A stretch of DNA of 64,000 nt, taken from assembly GCF_002980555.1 (NCBI RefSeq), contig NZ_PVBT01000005.1, positions 186,001 through 250,000 on the forward strand, in the 5' to 3' direction. The position numbers and the translations under genes are program-made. Source of the stretch: Phyllobacterium myrsinacearum. Lineage in GTDB: Bacteria > Pseudomonadota > Alphaproteobacteria > Rhizobiales > Rhizobiaceae. Positions within the stretch are counted from its first letter, which is position 1, and each line of letters starts with the position of its first letter. Shown here piece after piece: positions 53,455-63,256 of the stretch. The notes under the pieces are model-generated. The model was not told where the DNA came from, did no database searches, and saw only the letters and a program-made list of their open reading frames with translations.

Positions 53455-54981
53455 GTGACTGAACCGACCATCGCGCCCGCTCCGCCCGTCACCCTGGTCA
53501 TATTTGGCGCAACGGGCGATCTGACCCGGCGGCTGCTCGTTCCCACCGTCCTCAACATGACGCAGAGCGGGCTTGTGAGCGACAGCCTGCACATTCTTGG
53601 CATCGGCATTGAACCTGGCGACGACGAAATGCTGCGCGCCAAGCTTGAGGACTTTCTCACGACATCCAACATCAAGGCCAATTACAGCGCCGAGACATGG
53701 CAGGGGCTGCGCTCGCGCATTTTCTACCGGCAGGGTGACTTCACGCAGGATGCCATCTATGCGGAGATTGCCGGCCAGCTCGGAGCACAGGCCGGGCGGA
53801 ACGCCGCCTATTACCTTGCGGTGCCGCCGCTTTTCTTCGGCGATATCGTCGACAAGCTCGCCGACCACGACCTGCTGAAAGAAACGGACGGCGCCTTCCG
53901 CCGCCTTGTGATCGAAAAGCCGTTTGGCACCGATCTCGCTTCGGCCAGGGCGCTCAACGCCAGGATATTGAACCGGGTGCCGGAAACGCAGGTCTATCGC
54001 GTCGACCACTTCCTCGGCAAGGAAACCGTGCAGAACATCATGACGGCACGGTTTGCCAACATGATGATCGAATCCCTGTGGAGCAACAATTTCATCGATC
54101 ACATCCAGATCACCGCGGCCGAACTCGTCGATGTCGGCACCCGCGGCAAATTCTACGATGCGACGGGCGCACTCCGGGACATGGTGCCCAACCACCTGTT
54201 TCAGCTTCTCGCCATGGTTGCCATGGAGCCGCCCAACAGTTTCGATGCCGAGGCAATCCGCGACGAGAAGGGCAAGGTCCTGAAGGCCCTGCGGATCTAC
54301 TCGAGCGAAGAGGCCGGGCAGAACTCGGCGCGCGGCGCCTATACGTCGGGCGTTTCCGGCGGCAGAACCATACCAAGCTATACGGACATCCCGGATGTGG
54401 CACGCGACAGCGCAACGGAAACCTATGTCGCCCTGAAGCTTTTTGTCGACACATGGCGCTGGGCCGGTGTTCCCTTTTATCTGCGCACCGGCAAGGCCAT
54501 GACGGCGCGTGATACCGAGATCGTCGTCACCTTCCGCCAGGTTCCCTTTGCTCAGTTCAAGGGGATGGGGCCGCAGCGCCGCCTGACGCCGAACCGGCTG
54601 ATTATCCAGGTGCAGCCGGACGAGGGCCTGCACATCGAAATATCCATCAAGTCGCCCGGCCTTTCCGTCGAGACGATGCCGGTATCCCTCGATTTCAACT
54701 ATGCGGATTTCTTTGATATCGGCAAACTGACCGGCTATGAATCCCTGCTCTACGACCTGTTCGTCGGCGATCAGACCCTGTTTCAGCGGGCCGACAGCAT
54801 CGAAGCGGGATGGGCGGCCGTACAACCCTTTCTCGATCTGTGGGCGACGTCGGCAGAACGCCCTGACCCCTATCCGGCAGGCAGCATGGGGCCGCAATGC
54901 GCCGATGCACTGATCGAGCGCGATGGCCGCAAATGGCACCAGCCCGATGTGGAGCACCGGGTGAAAGCCAAGGTTTCCTGA
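53455..54981 (+). CDS. zwf: Glucose-6-phosphate 1-dehydrogenase
   Basis: A 508-residue G6PDH that oxidises glucose 6-phosphate to 6-phosphogluconolactone with NADP, feeding the Entner-Doudoroff and pentose-phosphate routes. The N-terminal nucleotide motif is FGATGDLTRRLL. The active site RVDHFLGKE and the IEKPFGTDL segment are intact. The start is GTG after AAAGGAGC. I do not see edd or pgl beside it, the usual rhizobial neighbours, so this may be a second copy. It is followed after 33 nt by a phosphofructokinase-type gene. Confidence 0.95.
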   Translation: MTEPTIAPAPPVTLVIFGATGDLTRRLLVPTVLNMTQSGLVSDSLHILGIGIEPGDDEMLRAKLEDFLTTSNIKANYSAETWQGLRSRIFYRQGDFTQDAIYAEIAGQLGAQAGRNAAYYLAVPPLFFGDIVDKLADHDLLKETDGAFRRLVIEKPFGTDLASARALNARILNRVPETQVYRVDHFLGKETVQNIMTARFANMMIESLWSNNFIDHIQITAAELVDVGTRGKFYDATGALRDMVPNHLFQLLAMVAMEPPNSFDAEAIRDEKGKVLKALRIYSSEEAGQNSARGAYTSGVSGGRTIPSYTDIPDVARDSATETYVALKLFVDTWRWAGVPFYLRTGKAMTARDTEIVVTFRQVPFAQFKGMGPQRRLTPNRLIIQVQPDEGLHIEISIKSPGLSVETMPVSLDFNYADFFDIGKLTGYESLLYDLFVGDQTLFQRADSIEAGWAAVQPFLDLWATSAERPDPYPAGSMGPQCADALIERDGRKWHQPDVEHRVKAKVS

Positions 54982-55014
54982 CTTGATCTGACAAGAAAAA
55001 CGAGAGGGACGGAT

Positions 55015-56181
55015 ATGACCGAGACATTCGTAATTGCACAGGGCGGCGGGCCGACGGCAGTCATCAACCAGACCCTTGCGGGCGCCACGCTGGAGGTGCG
55101 CAAACGTTATCCCGGTGCCCGTGTGCTTGGCGCAAAGCACGGCGTGCGTGGTATTCGCGCCGGCAATTTCGTCGATCTTACGGCGCTGCCGGAACAGCAA
55201 CTGCGCCTGATCGCGGCAACGCCCAGCGCCGCGCTGGGGAGCACGCGCGACAAACCCGACGCGGCCTATTGCGAGGCGATCCTGAAAAGCCTGCGCGACG
55301 TCGGGGCGACGGCCTTCATCAATATCGGCGGGAACGATACCGCGGGCACCCAGCAGATCCTGGTGGAAGCGGCAGGCGGGGATATTGCCTTTGTTCACGC
55401 GCCCAAGACCATTGACAATGATCTGGTTGAAAGCGACCACACGCCCGGTTTCATCTCCGCTGCCGAGTTCATCGCCGGCGCTTTCCTCAGCATCGATCTC
55501 GACTTCCGTGCATTGCCCGGCATCTATGTCGGGATCGTCATGGGCCGCCATGCGGGATTCCTGACCACCGCGGCCGCCGCATGGCAGCATGACGACGCGA
55601 GTGCGCCTCATCTTGTCTATGTGCCGGAACGGGCTTTTTCGGCAAAGCGGTTCATCGACGACGTGCGCGAAGCGCAGAGCCGCCACGGTCGCTGCATCAT
55701 TGCCATGTCGGAGGGCGTGACCGGCGAGGACGGGCGCACCGTGGTTGAAAACCTTGTTCCCGCCGATCGCCTTGAACGCGACGCCCATGGCAATATCCGC
55801 CTGTCCGGCGGAGAATTGGGAATGGCCATCGAACAGCTTCTGCGGGACGGCTTGCCGGGCGCCCGCGCACGGGTGGATACGTTCGGCTACCTGCCGCGCG
55901 GCAATATCGCCACAACCAATGCGACCGACGCACAGGAGGCTTTCGAGGCAGGGGCCTTCGCCGTCGAAACGGCTGCGCGGGGCGGCGGGTCGGTGGCGCT
56001 GCAATATGCCGATGGCAGCACCCGTCCGCAGATCGTTCCGCTTGCCAGCGTTGCCGGCAAAACACGCCACCTGCCACACGATTTTCTCGAACCGGAACGC
56101 AACCGGATTTCAGCACCGTGCCGCGCCTATTTCGAGCGGCTGCTGCCAAAGCGCTTCACGCTCGCCGACCCGCTCGCATAG
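55015..56181 (+). CDS. pfp: Pyrophosphate-type 6-phosphofructokinase
   Basis: A 388-residue phosphofructokinase. The donor-site residues are Asp108 (GGND) and Lys131 (PKTIDND). By E. coli numbering these are position 104 Asp and 124 Lys, the pair that marks pyrophosphate use. The position before Asp108 is Asn107, where most family members have Asp (GGD), an unusual change at a metal-linked residue. MGRHAGFL and the catalytic TIDND aspartate (Asp134) are kept. The enzyme should be reversible. It lies just behind zwf, likely in one operon. Confidence 0.88.
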   Translation: MTETFVIAQGGGPTAVINQTLAGATLEVRKRYPGARVLGAKHGVRGIRAGNFVDLTALPEQQLRLIAATPSAALGSTRDKPDAAYCEAILKSLRDVGATAFINIGGNDTAGTQQILVEAAGGDIAFVHAPKTIDNDLVESDHTPGFISAAEFIAGAFLSIDLDFRALPGIYVGIVMGRHAGFLTTAAAAWQHDDASAPHLVYVPERAFSAKRFIDDVREAQSRHGRCIIAMSEGVTGEDGRTVVENLVPADRLERDAHGNIRLSGGELGMAIEQLLRDGLPGARARVDTFGYLPRGNIATTNATDAQEAFEAGAFAVETAARGGGSVALQYADGSTRPQIVPLASVAGKTRHLPHDFLEPERNRISAPCRAYFERLLPKRFTLADPLA

Positions 56182-56187
56182 GCGGCG

Positions 56188-56787
56188 TCACCCGCCATTG
56201 ACCAGGCGAAGCACAAGCTGCTGGATGTTGCCGCCCTCGCCCATCTCGACCCGGTCAAAATCCCGTCCCTTCTGCCGCTGGGCAAGGGAAAGCCCGGAAA
56301 GGCGCTTCGTCATCTCGACCCGGATTTTCCGGCAGCCGGGATCATCCGGCACCGACAGGCCGATGGTGGCGGCCTCGATCCCCTTGACCATGTCCTTGAT
56401 CGTCTCGCCGTGCACCGCTTCATGGGTGCGCACACCGGCAATGAACGTATCCCAGCTCGCCTGCACCGAAGCCGGCAGCCGCTCGGCCGGCTTGGGCAGC
56501 GTATAGGTGATGATCAGTTTCGGCGTTGCGGAAACCAGGGTGCAGGCATTGCCCTGCCGCTCATACTTCCTTTGCCACGTCAGTTTGAAATTGGTGTGGG
56601 CGATCGTCCTTGTGGCACCGGCGATGATGGGGCCCCGCTCGCCGATCGACGCGTAGAGCGCTGCACCGGACGTTCCGGCAATGGCGTAGGTTTCCACCTG
56701 TTCCACGGCTTTCCATGCCGCCTGTGCCGCCGCAGGCATGCCGACAAGGCACGCGGCAACCAGGCAGTACCCTGCAGTTTTTATCAT
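56188..56787 (-). CDS. DUF922 secreted zinc protease-like protein
   Basis: A 199-residue DUF922-family protein. It has a signal peptide ending near AAAQA (about residue 23). The motif HEAVH at 122-126 is an HExxH zinc site, followed by GETIKDMVKGIEA. Members are thought to be secreted zinc-dependent proteases, and the substrate is unknown. The start is ATG 56787, the beginning of the signal peptide. In-frame sequence further upstream overlaps msrA in antisense phase and is rejected. It converges on pfp, 6 nt apart. Confidence 0.82.
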   Translation of the reverse strand: MIKTAGYCLVAACLVGMPAAAQAAWKAVEQVETYAIAGTSGAALYASIGERGPIIAGATRTIAHTNFKLTWQRKYERQGNACTLVSATPKLIITYTLPKPAERLPASVQASWDTFIAGVRTHEAVHGETIKDMVKGIEAATIGLSVPDDPGCRKIRVEMTKRLSGLSLAQRQKGRDFDRVEMGEGGNIQQLVLRLVNGG

Positions 56788-56821
56788 ATGGCCCCTTCCC
56801 GCCGCATCCGGGCGAACTGCA

Positions 56822-57343
56822 TCAGGCTCCCGATGCTGCCGCCTTGTCCCGCACGGGAAGCTTCCAGCCGGGCCGGATGAAATGGCAGGTATATCCGTTG
56901 GGGTACCGTTCCAGATAATCCTGGTGTTCCGGCTCCGCCTCCCAGAAATCGCCAACCGGCGCAAGCTCAGTCACGACCTTTCCCGGCCACAGACCGGAGG
57001 CATTGACATCGGCAATCGTGTCCTCGGCAATCCGCTTCTGCTCTTCATCCGCGTAGAAAATCGCCGAGCGGTAGCTCAATCCCAGATCATTGCCCTGGCG
57101 GTTGAGCGTTGTGGGATCGTGAATCTGGAAAAAGAACTCCAGAATCCGGCGGTAGCTGATCTGCTCGGGATCGAAAATGATCTCGATGGCTTCCGCATGG
57201 GTGCCATGGTTGCGGTAGGTCGCGTTCTCGACGTCACCGCCGGAATAGCCGACGCGGGTCGACAGGACGCCCTCATAACGGCGAATCAGATCCTGCATGC
57301 CCCAGAAACAACCGCCGGCAAGCACTGCGCGTTCTCTCGTCAT
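56822..57343 (-). CDS. msrA: Peptide methionine-S-sulfoxide reductase MsrA
   Basis: A 173-residue MsrA. The catalytic motif is GGCFWG, with Cys12. The family segments [27 protein letters not shown] and [22 protein letters not shown] are present. It reduces the S epimer of methionine sulfoxide. The C-terminal Cys in YTCHF is the probable resolving cysteine. It overlaps msrB as ATGA (57340-57343). Confidence 0.96.
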   Translation of the reverse strand: MTRERAVLAGGCFWGMQDLIRRYEGVLSTRVGYSGGDVENATYRNHGTHAEAIEIIFDPEQISYRRILEFFFQIHDPTTLNRQGNDLGLSYRSAIFYADEEQKRIAEDTIADVNASGLWPGKVVTELAPVGDFWEAEPEHQDYLERYPNGYTCHFIRPGWKLPVRDKAAASGA

Positions 57344-57789
57344 CCGATTTCCTCCACCTGATTGAGATAGGCTCCATAGCCTTCCGCTTCCATGTCATCC
57401 CGATGGACGAACCGGAGCGAGGCCGAGTTTATGCAATAACGCAGCCCGCCGCGTTCCTGCGGGCCATCGGGGAAGACATGGCCGAGATGACTGTCACCAT
57501 GGCTGGAGCGCACTTCAATGCGGACCATGCCGTAACTGTCGTCGCGCAGCTCGTTCACATGGGCAGGCTCGATCGGCTTGGTAAAGCTGGGCCAGCCGCA
57601 TCCCGATTCAAACTTGTCGGATGAGGCAAACAGCGGCTCGCCGGAAACGATATCAACGTAAATGCCCGGTTCCTTATTGTCGAGATATTCGCCCGTTCCG
57701 GGACGTTCGGTGCCGTTCTGCTGCGTGACGCGAAACTGCTCCGCAGAGAGTTTCGCGATCACGTCAGAGTTCTTTTCATATTTGCGCAT
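57340..57789 (-). CDS. msrB: Peptide methionine-R-sulfoxide reductase MsrB (zinc-free type)
   Basis: A 149-residue MsrB that reduces the R epimer of methionine sulfoxide. The catalytic cysteine is Cys119 ([11 protein letters not shown]). Cys64 in [11 protein letters not shown] is the likely resolving residue. The two CxxC pairs that bind zinc in other members are absent. The start is ATG 57789 after GGAAGGGA. An in-frame ATG five codons earlier is less likely. With msrA it forms a two-gene methionine repair operon. Confidence 0.95.
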   Translation of the reverse strand: MRKYEKNSDVIAKLSAEQFRVTQQNGTERPGTGEYLDNKEPGIYVDIVSGEPLFASSDKFESGCGWPSFTKPIEPAHVNELRDDSYGMVRIEVRSSHGDSHLGHVFPDGPQERGGLRYCINSASLRFVHRDDMEAEGYGAYLNQVEEIG

Positions 57790-57921
57790 ATGTTTCCCTT
57801 CCATCAGGGGTCAGCGTGATTGCGGCATGTCCGGCCAACCATGAAGTGTTGGTGCATATTTGTGTCCGCCCGCCCCGGTTATCAAGCCCGGAGCGGCGCA
57901 AACATCATCCGCTGCAAGCGT

Positions 57922-59409
57922 TTACACTGCACCATAGCGCGCGCGGATATGGCCGATGAAGTGGTCCGCATTGAGCTTTTCGCCGGTGGCGCGTTCAAGC
58001 AGTTCCGGTGTCGACCAGCGCGACGCCTGAGACCAGATCTTGTCACGCCGCCAGCCGTTGATGGCCGCAAACTCTCCCCTGGCGATGTCCCTGTCGGCAG
58101 CCGGGTATTCCTTTGTCAGCGCCGCCCATTGCTGCGCCGCCATCATCGCCCCAAGGGTATAAGACGGGAAATAGCCAAAGGCACCGCTTGCCCAATGCAC
58201 ATCCTGCATGGGGCCGTCGGCCGGGTTGTCGATCGTCGATAATCCGAGGTACTCGCGCATCTTCGCATCCCATGCCTCGGGCAGGTCAACCGGCTGCAAT
58301 CTGCCCTGGATCAGGTCCTGCTCGAGTTCGAAACGCAGGATGACATGCAGCGGATAGGTCACCTCATCGGCATCGACCCGGATCAGACCGCGTTCGACCC
58401 GGTGAACATGCGGGATGATGTCGTCCATGGACCAGGATTCACCCAGATATTTGTCGACAACCGGCAGAGCCCATTGCCAGAATGCGGGGTTGCGGCCGAG
58501 CTGCTTTTCGACAAACAGGCTCTGGCTTTCGTGCACCGCCATTCCCCGCGCTTTCCCCAGCGGCCAATGCGACCACTTTTTCGGCAGGTTCTGTTCATAG
58601 AGCGCGTGGCCGGTTTCATGTAGCACGCCCATCAGCGAGGAGAGAAACTCCGTCGTCCGGTAGCGCGTTGTTATGCGCACATCGCTCGGCACGCCGCCAC
58701 AGAACGGATGGTGCGACACGGAAAGGCTGCCATGGGAAAGATCGAAGCCAACCGCCGCCATCATGGCAAGACCAAGCTCGCGCTGCCTGTCGACCGGATA
58801 GACGCCGGACAAGGGTTTCAGCGGGCGTTTTGCCAACCTTTCCGCCTGCACGGCCAGCGCCTCCGGCACGAAGTCCTTGAGGAAAGTTTTCAACGTGTCG
58901 AATACCGGCGCGATATCCGCCGTGCGATTGCCGGGATCATATTGCTCGATCATCGAATCATAAAGACCAAGCCCGAGAACCTGCGCGCGCATGGCTGCTT
59001 CTTCGCGGGCCAGTGCAATGACACCTTCCAGCGCCGGCAGGAACCCCGCCCAGTCATTCTTGGCACGCAGGTCGCGCCACAACTGTTCACAACGCATACG
59101 TGTGTTCGTCTGGCGCTCGACGAATTCAGCGGGCAGGCAGGTCAGGTTGACATAGTGCCGCTTGAACTCCCTGACAGCCGCGGCCTGCTCCTCGTCCAGG
59201 TCCTCCCGCTCCGCCGCATCAATCCAGCCGGCGATTTCGGACGCGGATGCCTGGCGATGGTACATCCCCGCCAGCGTGCCCATGGCTTCCGCCCGCTTTT
59301 CGCCGCCGCCAACGGCCATGTGGATGGCCTCGTCGGCGCCGAGAATGGCAAGCGCGTGTTCCAGGGCTTCAAGCCTGTGGCCGAGTTCATCGAGTTTCTG
59401 GAAGGACAT
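57922..59409 (-). CDS. M32 carboxypeptidase (thermostable carboxypeptidase 1 type)
   Basis: A 495-residue cytoplasmic metallocarboxypeptidase. The zinc site is HETGH (264-268), with the family motifs HHPFCGG, DVRITTRY and HESQSLFVEK. The start is ATG 59409 after AGGGGAAC. An open frame of 92 further codons upstream is not family sequence. It removes C-terminal residues from peptides and probably recycles peptides in the cytoplasm. It is divergent from the MFS gene. Confidence 0.94.
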   Translation of the reverse strand: MSFQKLDELGHRLEALEHALAILGADEAIHMAVGGGEKRAEAMGTLAGMYHRQASASEIAGWIDAAEREDLDEEQAAAVREFKRHYVNLTCLPAEFVERQTNTRMRCEQLWRDLRAKNDWAGFLPALEGVIALAREEAAMRAQVLGLGLYDSMIEQYDPGNRTADIAPVFDTLKTFLKDFVPEALAVQAERLAKRPLKPLSGVYPVDRQRELGLAMMAAVGFDLSHGSLSVSHHPFCGGVPSDVRITTRYRTTEFLSSLMGVLHETGHALYEQNLPKKWSHWPLGKARGMAVHESQSLFVEKQLGRNPAFWQWALPVVDKYLGESWSMDDIIPHVHRVERGLIRVDADEVTYPLHVILRFELEQDLIQGRLQPVDLPEAWDAKMREYLGLSTIDNPADGPMQDVHWASGAFGYFPSYTLGAMMAAQQWAALTKEYPAADRDIARGEFAAINGWRRDKIWSQASRWSTPELLERATGEKLNADHFIGHIRARYGAV

Positions 59410-59683
59410 TCTGTTCCCCTTGGGCGAATCCTGATTCAAAACAGGGCCAGAGAGGACTTCAATTTTCCAGCGAGTGCAAGATTGAATCACGCGCCGGGAT
59501 GTCAGGAGTGTGCATCGGAGAGATTGACAACCGCGGTTTCGAGGCGTTGAAGTATGGCGTGCAAGCCGCAATTTGATGCCCCTTGCCGCCAACCCGATCC
59601 CGATCCCGCACATATACAGCTCGCCTGAGGTCTTCCGTGACCCGTCAACCACTATCCCGGCGAGTGGAAAGCCAGAACAACTC

Positions 59684-61180
59684 ATGTCTCAATCGGTTGA
59701 ACGTTCAAAACGTCCGTTGATTGTTGCCTCCATCATGCTGGCAACATTCATGGTCGCCATTGAAGCCACCATCGTCGCCACGGCAATGCCGCGCATTGTC
59801 GGGCAGCTCGGCGGTTTCACCTATTACAGCTGGGTCTTCTCGGCCTTCCTGCTGGCACAGTCGACGACAACGGTCATTTACGGCAAGCTGTCCGATATTT
59901 TCGGCCGCAAACCCATGCTCATCGGCGGCATTGTCATTTTCCTCGCTGGCTCCGCACTGGCCGGTTTTGCCTGGTCGATGACGTCATTGATCGCATTCCG
60001 CCTGCTACAGGGGCTCGGCGCCGGGGCCATCCAGCCCGTGACGATGACCATTGTCGGCGATCTCTATAAGCTTGAGGAACGCGCCAAGGTGCAGGGCATT
60101 CTGGCCAGCGTCTGGGCGATTTCCGCCGTGACCGGCCCGCTCGCCGGCGGCCTGATCGTCGATCATTTTTCCTGGGCGTGGATTTTCTGGATCAACCTGC
60201 CGATCGGCCTGCTGACGATCATCGGCTTTACGCTGTTCCTGCATGAAAAAATCGAGCCGCGCAAAGCCCGCATCGATTATCTCGGCACCATCCTGTTTTC
60301 GATCGCGATCGTCTCGCTGATGGTCATCCTGACGGAAACGGATGCCGATCTGTCGATCCTCGCCGCGCTGGCTGCGGTGTTCATCGTGACTGCCATCCTG
60401 TTCTTCCTGCAGGAGCGCCGGGCGCCGGAGCCCATCATTTCGCTTGCCCTGTGGAGCCGCCGCCTGATCGCCACCAGCAACATAGCAACGCTCCTTGCCG
60501 GCATGGCGCTGATCGGGTTGACCACCGTCCTGCCGATCTACGTGCAGGGCGTACTGGGACGCTCACCGCTCGTTGCCGGTTTCACGCTGACCATGCTGAT
60601 CGTCGGGTGGCCGCTTGCCGTGATGCTGTCCATCCGGCTGTTTCGCGCGTTTGGAATCCGCAGGACCCTGCGCGCCGGCAGCCTGATGTTTCCAATCGGT
60701 GCTTCCTTTCTGCTTTTCCTCACGCCCGACAGCAGCCCGGTCTCGGCCGGCATCGGTTCCTTCCTCATGGGTTTCGGCATGGGGCTGATCAGTGTCACCA
60801 GCGTCGTCCTGGTCCAGGAAAGTGTCGAATGGTCGATGCGCGGCAGTGCCACGGCATCGATCATCTTCTCGCGCAGCCTCGGCAACACCCTCGGTGCAAC
60901 GACCCTCGGCGCCATACTCAACATCGGGATTGCGCATTTCGGCAGCGGCGATCTTGCCAGCAAACTGCATGAGGTGATCAACCAGCCATCGGGCTTGTCC
61001 AGCCTGGCGACCAACCCTGGCATCCGCCTCGTGTTTCACTCCGCCTTGCACTGGAGTTTCTGGGGCGTGTTTACCGTCGCCATCCTCACCTTTGCCACGA
61101 CCTGGCTGATCCCCGTTTCACGCGAGGCGGGCCGCAAGCCGCCGACACAAACCGAGATGCAGGAGGCGCTATCGTCCTGA
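59684..61180 (+). CDS. MFS drug exporter, DHA2 (EmrB/QacA) family
   Basis: A 498-residue proton-coupled exporter with the length and hydrophobic pattern of a 14-helix DHA2 transporter. Motif A is GKLSDIFGRKPM. The helix 1 motif has ATIVATAMPRIV with the family aspartate replaced by Glu (AIEAT). Helix 5 has AVTGPLAGG (motif C). The start MSQSVERSKRP is preferred to an ATG 37 codons upstream. The 274-nt divergent region holds an inverted repeat TGATTCAA/TTGAATCA (59432-59439, 59482-59489), possibly a repressor site, but no regulator gene is adjacent. Confidence 0.9.
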   Translation: MSQSVERSKRPLIVASIMLATFMVAIEATIVATAMPRIVGQLGGFTYYSWVFSAFLLAQSTTTVIYGKLSDIFGRKPMLIGGIVIFLAGSALAGFAWSMTSLIAFRLLQGLGAGAIQPVTMTIVGDLYKLEERAKVQGILASVWAISAVTGPLAGGLIVDHFSWAWIFWINLPIGLLTIIGFTLFLHEKIEPRKARIDYLGTILFSIAIVSLMVILTETDADLSILAALAAVFIVTAILFFLQERRAPEPIISLALWSRRLIATSNIATLLAGMALIGLTTVLPIYVQGVLGRSPLVAGFTLTMLIVGWPLAVMLSIRLFRAFGIRRTLRAGSLMFPIGASFLLFLTPDSSPVSAGIGSFLMGFGMGLISVTSVVLVQESVEWSMRGSATASIIFSRSLGNTLGATTLGAILNIGIAHFGSGDLASKLHEVINQPSGLSSLATNPGIRLVFHSALHWSFWGVFTVAILTFATTWLIPVSREAGRKPPTQTEMQEALSS

Positions 61181-61218
61181 CGGCAAGCCGCGGTTCCGGC
61201 GGTGGAGGGGCTGCCGCA

Positions 61219-62991
61219 TCATTCCGGCAGCCCTGCCTTGCGCAGCGCATCGAGATAGCGCTGCAAATGCTCGGGGTTGCGCCAGGGAACGCCGGCACGC
61301 GTCGTGGCAATGCTGGTCCCGGGGGCCGCTGCAAGCAGACGATCAAGCGCGATGCGGCAGGCATCCGCATCCCCCGTTTCCCCTAGCACCGCCAGAAGAA
61401 CCCGGTGACCGGTCGGAAAATTGGGATTGAGATGCAGCGCCTTGCGTGCCCATTCCGCCGCAGCGTCATAATGCCCGTCGGCAAACTCGGCCATGCCGAA
61501 AAATGCGAACGTCCAGTAATTGGCCGGATCGCGCGGGCTGAGCCGTATGGCCATCTTCAGGGTTTCGCGCGCATTGCCGCTTTCCCCCGCGAGCGCATAA
61601 TATCCGCCGCCCCACATGCGCGCGAACGCCAGATTGGGATTGATATCGATGGCCGTTTCCAGACATCTGCGCGCATCGTCGAACCGCCGCGTGAACAGGG
61701 CGACCGAACCGAGGATCGTATGCGCCTCGGCATCCCGCTCATCCAGTTCAACCGCGACGCGCGCCATTTCGTGGGCCTCGTTCATGGCCTGCGGCGGATT
61801 GGGGCTCCAGGCGTACAGCACATCGATGATATCGCACATGGCATGCACCACCCGTGCCCGTGCCAGATTCGGATCAAGGGCTATCGCCTTCAGGGCGAAA
61901 TCCTTGGCCGCGGCACTGTCTTCCCTTGTCCAGCGCCAGGCATGCCAGTTGGCACGCATCACATAGTCCCATGCGCTGAGGTTGGCGGGATCTTTGCGGC
62001 GCGCCCGCTTCATCTCGGCGCCGATGAGTTCTGGCGTCACCACGCCAACGATGCTGGCCGTGATGTCGTCCTGGACGGCGAAAATATCGTCCATCTGCCT
62101 GTCGAACTGCTCGGCCCAGATGTGATTGCCGGTCGCCGCATCAATCAGCTGCGCGGTGATCCGCACCCGGGGACCGCTGCGCCGCACACTGCCTTCCAGC
62201 ACATAGCGCACACCGAGTTCTCCCGCGACCTGCTTTATGTCAACGGCACCGCCCCTATATGTGAAGGATGAATTGCGGGCGATGACGAAGAATGCCTGGT
62301 TGCGTGCCAGGCCTGTAATAATGTCTTCGGCAATACCGTCGGCAAAATACTCCTGGTCCTTGCCGGCGCTCATATCCTGGAACGGCAGGACGGCGATGGC
62401 CGGCTTGGCGACATCCCCGGCCGATGGCGCATCGGATCGGGGGCGTCTGGCACCCGCCATGATCTCCAGCACAACCCGATAGACGCGTATACGCTTCCTG
62501 ATGTTCTTGACCTGCCGTTCGCCAAGATCTTCAAAGGTAAAGGCCACCTTGCCGGCGACCTGTTCAAACACATTCGCGGTGATCGAGATTCCACCCGGTT
62601 CAGCCAAGGCTTCCATCCTTGCGGCGATATTGACGCCGTCGCCAAAGATATCATCACCATCAATGACGATATCGCCTATGTTGATGCCTGCACGATATTG
62701 AATGCGATGTTCGCGCGGCATATCCGCTTCAGCGTCTGCCACGCCGCGCTGGATCAGAACCGCGCTTTCGACTGCGTCGACCACGCTGGCGAATTCGACA
62801 AGCAGCCCGTCGCCCGTCGTCTTGACGATGCGTCCATTGTGTTCCCGCAGAACCGGATCGATGAGCTGCTGACGATGAACGCGCATGCGCGCTATCGTGG
62901 CAGCCTCGTCGGTTTCCATATGGCGCGAATAACTGACCATATCGATTGCCAGAATGGCAACCAGTTTGCGTGCAACGCGGTCGATAGCCAA
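61219..62991 (-). CDS. Class III cyclase with TolB-like and TPR region
   Basis: A 590-residue protein. A cyclase domain (about 8-175) has metal aspartates Asp17 (AIDMVSYS) and Asp61 (TTGDGLLVEF), 44 apart, and GVNIAARM for the transition state. A TolB/FlgO-like region follows (AVLPFQDMSAGKDQEYFADGIAEDI, YVLEGSVRRSG). The C-terminal half has tetratricopeptide-type repeats (DPNLARARVV, NPNLAFARM, NPNFPTGHR). I choose the TTG at 62991, five bases after GGAG, giving MAIDRVARKLVAIL. A GTG one codon earlier and a TTG further upstream are alternatives. It is convergent with the MFS gene. Confidence 0.85.
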   Translation of the reverse strand: MAIDRVARKLVAILAIDMVSYSRHMETDEAATIARMRVHRQQLIDPVLREHNGRIVKTTGDGLLVEFASVVDAVESAVLIQRGVADAEADMPREHRIQYRAGINIGDIVIDGDDIFGDGVNIAARMEALAEPGGISITANVFEQVAGKVAFTFEDLGERQVKNIRKRIRVYRVVLEIMAGARRPRSDAPSAGDVAKPAIAVLPFQDMSAGKDQEYFADGIAEDIITGLARNQAFFVIARNSSFTYRGGAVDIKQVAGELGVRYVLEGSVRRSGPRVRITAQLIDAATGNHIWAEQFDRQMDDIFAVQDDITASIVGVVTPELIGAEMKRARRKDPANLSAWDYVMRANWHAWRWTREDSAAAKDFALKAIALDPNLARARVVHAMCDIIDVLYAWSPNPPQAMNEAHEMARVAVELDERDAEAHTILGSVALFTRRFDDARRCLETAIDINPNLAFARMWGGGYYALAGESGNARETLKMAIRLSPRDPANYWTFAFFGMAEFADGHYDAAAEWARKALHLNPNFPTGHRVLLAVLGETGDADACRIALDRLLAAAPGTSIATTRAGVPWRNPEHLQRYLDALRKAGLPE

Positions 62992-63099
62992 CACTGCTCC
63001 CCATCTGAATGGCTCTGCAACCGACTTTATGAGTCTCTGCCAGCCAAGTCCATGTGAAACAGGCGATCGGAACAGCAATCACCAAGCCGCGATCCCATC

Positions 63100-63256
63100 G
63101 ATAACTTCGGTCTCTAGGTGGAACTACCAATTTCCAAATCGATTTAAATGACTAAAGTGTGTTGTGAGGGCTTTAGTCTTCACATGCACTCTTTTTCAAT
63201 GACCAAGATCTTTTTCAACGATCGAAGGCACCGGTCTGGCAACAGACCGGTGTTTT
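63100..63256 (+). ncRNA. Candidate small RNA ending at an orphan terminator
   Basis: The start is approximate. A stem, GACTAAAG (63150-63157) with CTTTAGTC (63171-63178), is followed by a U-rich single-stranded stretch (CTTTTTC twice) and the terminator at 63229-63256. The layout of a stem, a U-rich linker and a terminator is typical of Hfq-dependent trans-acting RNAs. No plus-strand gene lies upstream to account for the terminator. I do not recognise the family. Prediction only. Confidence 0.45.
63229..63256 (+). terminator. Strong intrinsic terminator
   Basis: CACCGGTCTG (63229-63238) and CAGACCGGTG (63243-63252) form a perfect ten-pair stem with a GCAA loop, followed by TTTTATT. The orientation is plus. 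The nearest plus-strand gene upstream is the MFS gene, 2 kb away, past the cyclase-TPR gene on the other strand. Confidence 0.85.

Noticed and set aside
53380-56079. 899-codon open frame on the minus strand
   Set aside because: It lies antisense to zwf and pfp, both clearly real. High third-position GC keeps antisense frames open in such genomes, and the translation shows no family motif.
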